From contig NZ_JAFBCS010000001.1 in the NCBI RefSeq assembly GCF_016907845.1, forward strand, positions 682,001 through 746,000: a DNA stretch of 64,000 bases. Direction: 5' to 3'. This document shows positions 7,038 to 15,172 of this stretch, one piece after another. Each line of letters begins with the position of its first letter. Position 1 is the stretch's first letter. A program made the position numbers and the translations under genes. This DNA is from Arcanobacterium pluranimalium. GTDB taxonomy: Bacteria; Actinomycetota; Actinomycetes; Actinomycetales; Actinomycetaceae. The notes below the pieces were generated by a model. That model worked only from the letters and a program-made list of their open reading frames with translations, made no database searches and was not told where the DNA came from.

Positions 7038-9065
7038 TTAGGAAAATAGGCGCGTCATGAGCTCAGTTGCTTTAGCTTCTAGACCAATTGAGCGAAGATA
7101 AGTTACATATTCGTCAATCGTCTTTTCGAAGAGCTTTGAGTTACGAGTAGTAGTAAATGCTTCGAGTGCCGATTCATAAGCGCGTTGAGCTGCATCGTGC
7201 TGCTGTGCTTCTGCTTCGAGCTTTCCGATCAACGCATAGGAAGAACCTGCAGAGTTGAGGTCTCCCGCATCTGTAAATGCCTGAGCTGCCTCATGCGCCA
7301 ATTCAACTGCTCGCCTGCGCTGTTCATCTCCAGAGATTTCAAAAATGCGTGAGGTGTGGTGCGAAGAATCAGTATCACCTTCTCCATTTGCACTCTTGCG
7401 CTGCGCATGTTCAGCTTCCACAGCTGATGCTGCACCGATCCGCGCCTGCATATCGACAAGGCGAGCCTTGTTCCATGCGTATTCTTTTACACGGCGTTCT
7501 GCATACTCTCCAAGCATTTCGGTAGTGTCTGGTTCTTGTAGATGCTGCTCAACGGCTGTAGCAGCGTCTGCAAGCTGGTGAACAGTACCAATTTTCTCAG
7601 CACACCCACACCAAGCAGCCAAAATGTCAAGCAGTGCAGATGCGTGAATACCGCCAACTGCAAGCAGCTTCCACGCCGCATAGAAGAGTTCAAAAGACTG
7701 TGAATACTCCTGCATAATGGAATAACACTGTGCTGCGTCCGCCAAAGCAGTGCCGGCAGCGCCTAATTCTCCTGCCTCTTCGCGAAGCTGCGCGGCACGC
7801 CGATACTCCTGTGCCGCTCGCGCGAAATCTTTGCGTGCTGCTAGTTGATCTGCGCGTGCGTAACTAGCTTCGGGCGTTTCGGGAGCCTTTTCAGACTCCT
7901 CATCAGCGACGTCCTGCGTCTGCACTGCTGGTGGCTCATTGCCCGCAGAGTCGTCGCTAGTAGTCGCCTGCGCAGCTGCCTGTTCGAGTCGTTCAGTAGA
8001 AAAGTCCAACTCAGCAGCTTGCTTCGCTGTCTGTGCTCGTTCGAGAATTTCAGTAAAACGAGTGTTCTGCGCGCGTCGATCGAAAGCCTGTGCGAGCGGC
8101 GTCGCCTGGTCAACCGCCCATGCGAGCAGCTCAGCCACGGTTTCTCCCTCGCGAATGAAAGTGGGAGTTTGCCCCTGATCTGTATTTGCTGCCAAACCCT
8201 TGATCAGCGAAATGAGCCAGTCAAAACGAGTGCCAGGATCTACCTGCTGCGTGAAAGCTGGCTGGCTGCGATCGCGCAGGAGCCGTAGCCCCCGCTCAAG
8301 TGCGCCACCGCGCGCAAGAATCTCGAATTCAATGCCAACATCACTTGCGTCAAATAAACTAGGATCGCGCGTGGCTTGGGCATTGAGCAGGTGAAGCGCT
8401 GCTTGCGCTCCGTCGCCAAGTTCAAGAAAAGCCAATGCGCGATAACGCAAAGAAGTGGCAGGCTCACGATTGCAGTGAGAACTCGTCGGTACACCAACTT
8501 CGATGGCTTCCGTGAAGCGTTCTTGATTCACCAAATATGCCAGCGACGAGCCGTAGCGGCAGGCTGCACAATCCATAGGGTCTTCCCCGTGTGCCAGCCA
8601 AGCGCTGCGCCAACGTTTAGCTGCGGCGGCGTCTCCAATATGATTTGCCCATTGGAATTCGGCTTTATCTACCGCAACGCTGCTGTGCCCGGCGATGGCA
8701 AAACGCGCGCGCATATCATCGAGCATTGCCCGTGCCTGTGTTTTCGAGATCTGTGGGTAGGACGTCAAGTCTGTGATGACCCATTTGAACTCCCAAAACA
8801 GATTTTGTTGATCCTGTTCATCGAAGTATTCTGGGTGCTCATCCCACAGGCGAAGCAGGCGCGAAAAAGCGGCGAAGCCATGATGAGAAGCCGGCCCGAA
8901 GGTGTATGCTTCCACGAGGTCCAGCAATGCCTCAGGTAGTTTTTGCTCTGGCCCATCATTAGATAGCGTACGCACGACCCATTCAGTGGCAGTCGTACGT
9001 GCTAATCCGTAAGGGAGTTGGCGTATTTGCCACAGTCGTCGTGAGGTTTCTTCCTCAGTCCACAT
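7038..9065 (-). CDS. Tetratricopeptide-like protein of the HSP90-like operon
   Basis: A 675-aa soluble protein, almost entirely helical by composition. TPR-like pairs are visible around residues 400-480 (motifs such as ADQLAARKDFARAAQEYRRAA) and 570-650 (AHEAAQAFTDAGDLNSAGSSYA, then HDAAQRAYESALEAF). A linker of Glu/Ala/Gln-rich low complexity lies near 345-400. No catalytic motif is seen. It follows the HSP90-like gene by 5 bp and is the last gene of the operon. TPR proteins are common HSP90 partners in eukaryotes, so a scaffold or client-adaptor role is a reasonable guess but only that. Confidence 0.8.
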   Translation of the reverse strand: MWTEEETSRRLWQIRQLPYGLARTTATEWVVRTLSNDGPEQKLPEALLDLVEAYTFGPASHHGFAAFSRLLRLWDEHPEYFDEQDQQNLFWEFKWVITDLTSYPQISKTQARAMLDDMRARFAIAGHSSVAVDKAEFQWANHIGDAAAAKRWRSAWLAHGEDPMDCAACRYGSSLAYLVNQERFTEAIEVGVPTSSHCNREPATSLRYRALAFLELGDGAQAALHLLNAQATRDPSLFDASDVGIEFEILARGGALERGLRLLRDRSQPAFTQQVDPGTRFDWLISLIKGLAANTDQGQTPTFIREGETVAELLAWAVDQATPLAQAFDRRAQNTRFTEILERAQTAKQAAELDFSTERLEQAAAQATTSDDSAGNEPPAVQTQDVADEESEKAPETPEASYARADQLAARKDFARAAQEYRRAAQLREEAGELGAAGTALADAAQCYSIMQEYSQSFELFYAAWKLLAVGGIHASALLDILAAWCGCAEKIGTVHQLADAATAVEQHLQEPDTTEMLGEYAERRVKEYAWNKARLVDMQARIGAASAVEAEHAQRKSANGEGDTDSSHHTSRIFEISGDEQRRRAVELAHEAAQAFTDAGDLNSAGSSYALIGKLEAEAQQHDAAQRAYESALEAFTTTRNSKLFEKTIDEYVTYLRSIGLEAKATELMTRLFS

Positions 9066-9070
9066 AGCTT

Positions 9071-11005
9071 TCAGTGCCCTTCTTTAAGTGCGGAATTGAG
9101 TAACGCATTGAGTGAGTCGTTGAGTAATCCCGTTTCGACCCCGTTGAGTCCTTCGCCGGATTGCATCACCGCAGTTAAATACAGTGCGAATACGCCCGAA
9201 GCAAAGGATTCGTGGTGTGGCGCCTCAAAGAGACGACGCACGGTTGCGTTCGCATCGTTAAACACAACCGTTCGCGTGTGCTGTTTGGCAGCAGGTGGCA
9301 CGACGCCGGTGGGGTCACTGCCATCGCCGACGCTATCGGAGCTGGTCAGATCGTCGATATCGTCCAAAGTGAACGAGGTAAGCAGACCATCCCACAGATC
9401 GCCTGCGGCCTCCACTTCCTCATCAAAACTGCGTTGGCGCTCGGCGTCTACATCGTGCAAGAGAATTGCGGGAACGTCGTCGGGTTGGAAAAAGCGCACG
9501 TCAACACTGCAATCATGGCTCGATAGAATCTCTTGGGCGCGCTCGCGCGCCGCTGCCAAAGGTGCAATTCGATCTGGTGAAATCGACTCAAGCACCGCCG
9601 TCACATCGCGCGGGCTGAGCTCTTTGACCCGCCAGGATGGCTTTTGTTGCAACCTAGAAATCAAATCGAGATCGTACACATATCCGGCATTGACTACCAG
9701 CAGTCCCTCGGCCCGTGCTACCGGCGCAATGCGCTTGAAAGATTCAACGGTGGCTGCAAAGAGCACGGCGTCTGCGTCAGTCCCATGATGGCGCGAATGA
9801 GCAGCCGACTGTGCAGACTCTGGGCTGCTCGAGAGCTGCCGTACCTGTTCAAGGGTGAGCATTCCTTGTGTGGTTTCAAAAGGAACCGCTTTAGTCACCA
9901 CATTGAGCATCGCATCGCTTTGCAGAGCCATTGCACGTAGAGCGAGATGATGTGTGGCAATGAACTGTGCTTTTTGCGCCGAGTCGCCATCTATAGTGGC
10001 AGTGATCCAGTTGATGATCTGCTCGCCGAGTGCTTCGCGTACGAGAAGCAGGATTTCGTCGTCGCGCAATTGCTCGCGGGAGGCAGTAGGCGCAAGTGCA
10101 TCAGCATTAATGACGGCACGCACGAAGAAAGACCACTCGGGCAAGATGGAGTCGATCCGCGAACCTACCAGCATATTCTTCACGTATACGCGATGTTTGC
10201 CAGAACCAGGGGCAACCGCCTGCGGAAGAATGAACGCCACGCCACTAACACCGGCCAACGGCACATTAAGATCAATCATCGCCAATGGAGTGAACCCAAA
10301 TAGCGACTCTGCATAGGCGCGCAGCGCTTGGGTGCGTTTTCCCTCGTGAGAATAGGTTTCTTGCCAGGGGAGCACTCCGGCGCTAATGCGTTGCCACTTG
10401 AGGTCGTCGCCCACGTGCAAGCGCACTTGCACGTTAAACGGCAACAAGGAGCCGTACTCACGGCTGAGCGACACCACAGTCTCTTCCGCAACCCAGTTGC
10501 GAGTATCTGGGCGCGCACGCAGTCTCACTTGGCTACCTACGGGAATATCGCTATCGACTTCGAAAACTTGGAACGTTCCATCTGCTTTTCCGAGCCAGCG
10601 CACAGGCGAACTACCAGGCAAAGCAGAACGTGAGATGACCTCGATTTCGTCGGCGATGAGGAAAGCGGCGAGCATCCCAATACCGAATTGTCCGAGAAAT
10701 TCTGCTCGGCCGCTTCCGAGTAGTTCGTCGCGCTTTGAGGTGCGTCCGATAGTGGCAAGGAATTCCGCAGTTTGCTCTTTGGTTAAGCCGATGCCGGTGT
10801 CGGTTACGGTTACGCCTGTGCCATCTTCCCAAGGTTCGATTTTTACCGACGCCGGTGCATCCGGTTCGATTTCCCGGCGTGCGGTTATTGCATCGACGGC
10901 GTTTTGGAGCAGCTCGCGGATATATACTTGGGGACCAGAGTAGAGGTTTTTTGAGAGCAGCTCAACGAGTCCGCCAAGGTCAACTTTAAATCTTTCGGAA
11001 CTCAC
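9071..11005 (-). CDS. HSP90-family (HtpG-like) ATPase
   Basis: A 644-aa GHKL ATPase of the divergent actinobacterial HSP90 family. The N-terminal domain has ELLQNAVDA (E31, N35, D38), VTDTGIGLT near 67-75 and GQFGIGMLAAF near 105. The middle domain shows TASREQLRDDE, where HSP90 places its catalytic Arg loop. A weak C-terminal dimerisation-like segment remains (NDANATVRRLFEAPHHESF to NDSLNALLNSAL), after an acidic, Ser/Thr-rich linker. It is not the standard HtpG: identity outside the ATP site looks low. Its ATG overlaps the YbjN-like stop by four bases and the TPR gene follows after 5 bp. Function is presumably ATP-driven client remodelling in the cytoplasm. Confidence 0.88.
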   Translation of the reverse strand: MSSERFKVDLGGLVELLSKNLYSGPQVYIRELLQNAVDAITARREIEPDAPASVKIEPWEDGTGVTVTDTGIGLTKEQTAEFLATIGRTSKRDELLGSGRAEFLGQFGIGMLAAFLIADEIEVISRSALPGSSPVRWLGKADGTFQVFEVDSDIPVGSQVRLRARPDTRNWVAEETVVSLSREYGSLLPFNVQVRLHVGDDLKWQRISAGVLPWQETYSHEGKRTQALRAYAESLFGFTPLAMIDLNVPLAGVSGVAFILPQAVAPGSGKHRVYVKNMLVGSRIDSILPEWSFFVRAVINADALAPTASREQLRDDEILLLVREALGEQIINWITATIDGDSAQKAQFIATHHLALRAMALQSDAMLNVVTKAVPFETTQGMLTLEQVRQLSSSPESAQSAAHSRHHGTDADAVLFAATVESFKRIAPVARAEGLLVVNAGYVYDLDLISRLQQKPSWRVKELSPRDVTAVLESISPDRIAPLAAARERAQEILSSHDCSVDVRFFQPDDVPAILLHDVDAERQRSFDEEVEAAGDLWDGLLTSFTLDDIDDLTSSDSVGDGSDPTGVVPPAAKQHTRTVVFNDANATVRRLFEAPHHESFASGVFALYLTAVMQSGEGLNGVETGLLNDSLNALLNSALKEGH

Positions 11006-11466
11006 TCGGCTGGCATTCCTTCAGGGAAAACTTCTGTGAGCTTCTCAAAGAAAGATGCGCCGGTAGTAACGGAGCAAAGGAGATGCTGGCGCAACTGATC
11101 GTTGGTCAGGCCAAACTCATAATCCATCGAGTGCTCGCAATTTACGCGAACTACATCTTCTTCTTCGTTGTATACCGAGTAGGTCTTAGGCCAGATCGTC
11201 TCACGATTCCAATCCATAATGAGTTGGTTGACGTCAGCCAATTTTTCGCCTGGCAGCGTGCCGTACCAGGTGCCACGAACAATGAGCACTTCTGCATTAT
11301 TGCCGGTGATGCCGAAAAGGAAGTAGCCATGCTCCCAGCCACCCATGATGTCGCCGTCGTCGTCTACCTGATAATTCCAGCCGATGGTATCAAGCGCCTG
11401 CTTAATGCGCTCGCGGTTGATGGGCTGCAGACCGCCGGTCGGAGTGGTGTTGTCAAAAAATCCCAT
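11002..11466 (-). CDS. YbjN-domain protein
   Basis: A 154-aa protein of the YbjN family, whose fold resembles type III secretion chaperones. Visible landmarks are RERIKQALDTIGWNYQVDDD, the strand-rich middle with GYFLFGITG and VLIVRGTWYG, and the helix NQLIMDWNRETIWPK. It is the first gene of the operon and is translationally coupled to the HSP90-like gene. The ATG is preceded by AGGAAC. A small acidic chaperone-like protein beside an HSP90 homologue suggests a co-chaperone; this is inference from neighbourhood and fold family, not from a known system. Confidence 0.8.
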   Translation of the reverse strand: MGFFDNTTPTGGLQPINRERIKQALDTIGWNYQVDDDGDIMGGWEHGYFLFGITGNNAEVLIVRGTWYGTLPGEKLADVNQLIMDWNRETIWPKTYSVYNEEEDVVRVNCEHSMDYEFGLTNDQLRQHLLCSVTTGASFFEKLTEVFPEGMPAE

Positions 11467-11655
11467 ACTGAGTTCCTGTCTGTGTATCGTTGGAATGCTG
11501 AAAATTGTGCCTATATAGCCAATTCTTGTGTAGCTGCACGGCCGGCGCCGTCTGCATTGCTATATTTAATTACAATACTATTCTACATACAAGAATGAAG
11601 AAAAATTAACTTCTGCGCTGTGGAAACTATGCACATTTTGAACCGTTGTGGGAAA

Positions 11656-11750
11656 GTGCGCGGCTATCGACGGTAAATGCGCGATTACATACGGTCGGTG
11701 CGCGGCTATATGTGGTGGTAAGTACGCGGTTAAATAAGTACGCGGTTAAC
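11656..11750. repeat. Degenerate short tandem repeats in an intergenic region
   Basis: Five consecutive copies of a motif resembling gtgcgcggctat start at 11656, 11677, 11698, 11721 and 11737; spacing shrinks from 21-23 to 16 bases. The last two share agtacgcggttaa exactly. No gene is visible between 11467 and 11901; the left part should also carry the promoter of the YbjN-HSP90-TPR operon. Confidence 0.6.
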
Positions 11751-11807
11751 ATGTAGTTTCAGTCGTTCGCCGCGCATAGATATTAGGGGACGACCAGACG
11801 CGAGGCG

Positions 11808-11906
11808 GTATTGCGGCATCGGCATCTTCGGGACGCTTCGCACACAAGCATCGGGCAGCTACCGGGCACTCCACACACAAGCCTCGGGCATCTACCAGAC
11901 TTTAGG
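11808..11906. repeat. 33-bp degenerate tandem repeat overlapping a gene end
   Basis: Two clear 33-bp units, 11841-11873 and 11874-11906, share cacacaagc, tcgggca and ctacc. A weaker third unit precedes them at about 11808-11840. The right-most unit includes the stop codon of the ABC permease gene on the minus strand. The frame stays open for about 50 codons past that stop. Confidence 0.55.
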
Positions 11907-13485
11907 CGATGTCGCGACGTCGGTACCCAAGAAAAGCGGCGGCACTGAGCAGTATTGCAGCTGCAAGGAGCGCATATATGCCACCCCATTGCACGGAGGC
12001 GGCGTCGAGATTCGGCACATGATAGAGCGGACTCAGGCGCAAAACGTCGTCGGAAGCCTTGAATGAAGGGCCGAGCATAGTGATACTGAACGTCGCCAAG
12101 ATCGCAACCCAACTCACGGCACGCAGCTTTGGAATCGCGCCAACCGCTGCAATCGCGATGGCATTGAGCAGCCAAACTGGAGCGATTGTGGCCAGAGCCT
12201 GCTTGAGCACGTGCATCACCGAAACTGTGTCGGAGCCGTGTGCGGCGGCAAGCCCGATCGCGAGCCCTGAAATCGCCATCGCCACTGCCGTGCCGAAGTA
12301 CGCGCAAACTACGCTGCTCAGCAAATAGCGCCACCGCGAAAGCGGGCTCGCTAGCAGCGTTTCGGCACGCAGCCCTGTTTCCTCAGCGTAGAAACGCATC
12401 ATGAGCTGCACGCCGAGAACGGCCGCCATGATCGCAATAGTTTGCAAAATTGAGCTGATGAAAGCATAAATAAGGTTCGATTCAGCGGCCTTGCCCGCCA
12501 CCATTTTAAGCAGCTCTGGATTGTCTTTGAACACGGAAACGATGGAGGTCGAGAGCGTGCCAAACATCGTGCCCAAGAAAGCAAAAGCGAACCACCAGCT
12601 CAGGAGCGTGCCGCGGTTAATTTTCCAGGCAAAGCCGAAAATTCCAAGGCGGGGAGCGCGCACCCGTCCTGGTCGTTGTGCAATGAACCCAAATCCGAAA
12701 TCGCGGTTCGCATCAAGTATTAGCGCTATTGCCAGCACAATGACGAAAAATACTCCACAAGCTACGAAGGGAAGAAGCTCGTTGCTGATGGCAGGATTTG
12801 TCTTTTCAATCCATCCGAACGGCGTGAGCCATAGCGTCCATTCTGCTGCCGCACTTGAATCGAAATAGCCGCGTAGCACGTAGAAAAATGCTGCAGAGCC
12901 AATCGCGAGCATATTGGCAATGCGTGCGTTTGATCCAAGTTGGCTGGTGAGAGCGCTGACGGCAGTAAACATCAGTGCTGCAGCGGTGTAACCTCCCGTG
13001 ATCACCGCCGTCGCCAGGGGAGTGCCACCGGACGCCCACGTTCCCAAGAAGCATACAATTCCGAGCATACAGGCTGCGGTAACACCCATCAGTACCGGCG
13101 CGATGAGGCGCGCTGTGCGGGTGACGACGGCGGATGCAATCAGTTCGCCTTGCCCCGAGTCTTCCTGGGCGCGGGTATTTCGCGTGACGAGCAAGATTGC
13201 CATGAGCGCTGCGAAGAAAGAACCGAGCTGACCAGCTCGCCAGGCATTAAAGCCGTCGCTCGTAAGCAAGTCTTTTGCCGGGCCGAAGATAATCGATAAC
13301 GAGGGGTTCGACTGCATGGCGAGTGCCATTTTCTGCCGTTCGGCAAGATCAGGAAAGGCCACGTCGTAGGCGAGCACCGAGGAGATCGAGAGTAAAGAAA
13401 TGAGCAGCACCCACGGCAAAATCTTCTTGAGGTCGTACCTCATTCCTGCCCGGTAAAGTTGCCACGTGCCGGTAAATACATGCAT
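11902..13485 (-). CDS. Large ABC-2 exporter permease
   Basis: A 527-aa membrane protein with roughly twelve hydrophobic segments in two halves, each beginning with a cytoplasmic segment (GTWQLYRAGMRYDLKKILPW and NRGTLLSWWFAFAFLG). This is the two-lobed permease seen in actinobacterial exporters often labelled exporter of polyketide antibiotics. A hydrophilic link with RPGRVRAP separates the halves. Its ATG overlaps the stop of the ATPase by one base. Role: efflux of an unknown hydrophobic compound with the ATPase encoded at 13485-14432. The C-terminus GYRRRDIA is cytoplasmic and basic. Confidence 0.88.
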   Translation of the reverse strand: MHVFTGTWQLYRAGMRYDLKKILPWVLLISLLSISSVLAYDVAFPDLAERQKMALAMQSNPSLSIIFGPAKDLLTSDGFNAWRAGQLGSFFAALMAILLVTRNTRAQEDSGQGELIASAVVTRTARLIAPVLMGVTAACMLGIVCFLGTWASGGTPLATAVITGGYTAAALMFTAVSALTSQLGSNARIANMLAIGSAAFFYVLRGYFDSSAAAEWTLWLTPFGWIEKTNPAISNELLPFVACGVFFVIVLAIALILDANRDFGFGFIAQRPGRVRAPRLGIFGFAWKINRGTLLSWWFAFAFLGTMFGTLSTSIVSVFKDNPELLKMVAGKAAESNLIYAFISSILQTIAIMAAVLGVQLMMRFYAEETGLRAETLLASPLSRWRYLLSSVVCAYFGTAVAMAISGLAIGLAAAHGSDTVSVMHVLKQALATIAPVWLLNAIAIAAVGAIPKLRAVSWVAILATFSITMLGPSFKASDDVLRLSPLYHVPNLDAASVQWGGIYALLAAAILLSAAAFLGYRRRDIA

Positions 13486-14432
13486 TATTTTGCCTGCTCA
13501 TTCGCCGTACGTGAGGAATATTCCGCTGGTTGCTGTTGGGGCTGTTCATCGTATTGGGTGAGGAAAAGCTCCTCGAGTGAGGCTGGCGTGACGGTCAGAT
13601 TCGCTACTCCAAAATGGAGTAGCTCGGCCAGTGCCGTATTGACGTTATGGGCTTCGACTTGTGCACTGAAATGCTGGCGTGAAGCGATGTGGACGCTATG
13701 GAAAAGTGGCGATTCGCTAAGGGCAGCAGGTAAAACACTGAGCGTGCCGGCTATATTCACGCGCGCCTGTCCACGCATTTCGTCTAGCGTTCCACTTTGT
13801 ATGATCTCACCACAGCGGATAATGCTCACGCGATCGGCAAGAGCTTCAACTTCACTGAGAATATGGCTAGAGAGCAGGACTGTTTTTCCCGCGTTTTTCT
13901 CTTTAGCTATCTCATCTTGGAAAATTGCTTCCATCAAAGGGTCAAGACCAGAGGTCGGTTCATCGAGAATAAGCAGGTCAGCATTGGCTGCAAGAGCTGC
14001 AATAATAGCGACTTTCTGGCGGTTTCCTTTAGAGTATTGCCGCCCGCGTTTGCTTGGATCCAATTCGAAGCGTTCGATTAATTCCTCACGACGCCGGGAA
14101 TCTAGTCCGCCGCGCAGGTTGCCGAGCAGATCGATTGCTTCACCGCCGGATAAATTTGGCCACAGCGAAACATCGCCGGGAACGTAAGCTAAGCGTTTGT
14201 GCAGATCAACCACATCGCGCCACGGGTCTTTTCCAAATACCGAAACCTTACCGGCGTCGGCCTTAAGTAGACCAAGCAAAACGCGAATGGTAGTTGACTT
14301 ACCTGAGCCATTGGGGCCGAGGAAGCCGTGGACTTCGCCAGTGTTGATTTGGAGATTGAGCTCGTTGAGCGCGGTGAACTTTCCAAACTTCTTCACTAAA
14401 GCTTCGATACTGATTGCAATATCGGTGGTCAT
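13485..14432 (-). CDS. ABC exporter ATP-binding protein
   Basis: ATPase for the large permease encoded next to it. Walker A GPNGSGKSTT (about 37-46), a Q-loop region before LAYVPGDVSLWPNLSGGEAIDLL, a signature-like QYSKGNRQKVAII, Walker B LLILDEPTSGLD and switch His in LSSHILSEVEALAD. The signature reads YSKGNRQK rather than LSGGQ, a variant common in this exporter subfamily. The C-terminal third is an extra domain of the DrrA-type ATPases. Its ATG overlaps the SemiSWEET stop (ATGA), and its stop overlaps the permease start. Confidence 0.92.
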   Translation of the reverse strand: MTTDIAISIEALVKKFGKFTALNELNLQINTGEVHGFLGPNGSGKSTTIRVLLGLLKADAGKVSVFGKDPWRDVVDLHKRLAYVPGDVSLWPNLSGGEAIDLLGNLRGGLDSRRREELIERFELDPSKRGRQYSKGNRQKVAIIAALAANADLLILDEPTSGLDPLMEAIFQDEIAKEKNAGKTVLLSSHILSEVEALADRVSIIRCGEIIQSGTLDEMRGQARVNIAGTLSVLPAALSESPLFHSVHIASRQHFSAQVEAHNVNTALAELLHFGVANLTVTPASLEELFLTQYDEQPQQQPAEYSSRTANEQAK

Positions 14433-14740
14433 TGGGAAGCCTTCGCCGCTGTGGCTGCGTCGGAGACTTTAGATGTGCTCGGTACGCGATACGTGAATAC
14501 GGCCCAGAGCAGCACCGATCCGGTTGCGAGTGCGACGCCGTTGGCGATCATCAGCGGTAAGGAACCGGTGGCAGCGCCGAGACTGAACCACAAAATATAT
14601 CCAATGAACAGCACGGTTACCCATGCTGCGGAGATGCCAGAGGAGTCTTTGGTTTTGAGGATCACGCGAATCTGGAAAATAGGTGCAATAGACATAATCA
14701 CGCCCCAGACGGTGGTGATAATAGATAGCGTTGTGAGCAT
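14429..14740 (-). CDS. SemiSWEET-type (PQ-loop) small transporter
   Basis: A small membrane protein of 103 aa from the ATG at 14740 (118 aa from 14785) with three hydrophobic helices. The first helix ends in IAPIFQIRVILKTKDSSGIS, which carries the PQ-loop-like proline and the SemiSWEET tail. SemiSWEETs work as dimers and move small sugars down their gradient. I prefer 14740 because GGGGGT precedes it, while 14785 has no ribosome site. Its stop overlaps the ABC ATPase start by four bases, so it is the first gene of an exporter operon, an unusual partner. Confidence 0.8.
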   Translation of the reverse strand: MLTTLSIITTVWGVIMSIAPIFQIRVILKTKDSSGISAAWVTVLFIGYILWFSLGAATGSLPLMIANGVALATGSVLLWAVFTYRVPSTSKVSDAATAAKASQ

Positions 14741-14792
14741 TAGACCCCCAATAGTTGATAATTCAACTTGACTATACATCATCATGATGCAA

Positions 14793-14852
14793 CTTAGGCG
14801 ATTTTGTAGCCATCGCCTCGATAGAAACGAGATGGCTACAAAATCGCCTAAG
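14793..14852 (-). terminator. Long perfect hairpin after the CstA operon
   Basis: Perfect 22-bp inverted repeat (14793-14814 with 14831-14852) with a 16-base loop. It lies just past the small YbdD-like gene on the minus strand and before the SemiSWEET operon, so it should end cstA transcripts. Confidence 0.8.
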
Positions 14853-14878
14853 TAAGGGCAATAAACGCAGCGTGGTGC

Positions 14879-15091
14879 TCAGCAACAGCCGGTTTGAACT
14901 TGATCTTCGGCGTCGCGATCACGCATGCGCCAAAAATCGCGTTCACACATTGGTGGGTGATCTGGATGGTCGATTTTGTGGCGTGCCACGTATCGCTCAT
15001 AGGCGGTGTCGCCAAAAAATTCGCGCGTATACCAGCGAATTTCCCCAGCTACGTGCCGCAACATTTTGCCAAGCTTGCCAATTTTAGTCAT
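14879..15091 (-). CDS. YbdD/YjiX family (DUF466) small protein
   Basis: A 70-aa protein matching the family that accompanies CstA-type carriers in many bacteria. Landmarks are RWYTREFFGDTAYERYVAR, HPDHPPMCERDFWR and a final CC. The frame extends upstream to a GTG at 15148 (89 aa). I chose the ATG at 15091 because it has GGTGG six bases before it and gives the usual family length. It lies downstream of cstA in the same operon. The biochemical role is not established; co-occurrence suggests it helps the transporter. Confidence 0.85.
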   Translation of the reverse strand: MTKIGKLGKMLRHVAGEIRWYTREFFGDTAYERYVARHKIDHPDHPPMCERDFWRMRDRDAEDQVQTGCC

Positions 15092-15172
15092 CGTTACCAC
15101 CGTTGTTGTGTCGTGATCAGCGCCGCACATGAGAACTGTGCTGATCACGACGCCTTGTTATTTGATCGAGAC

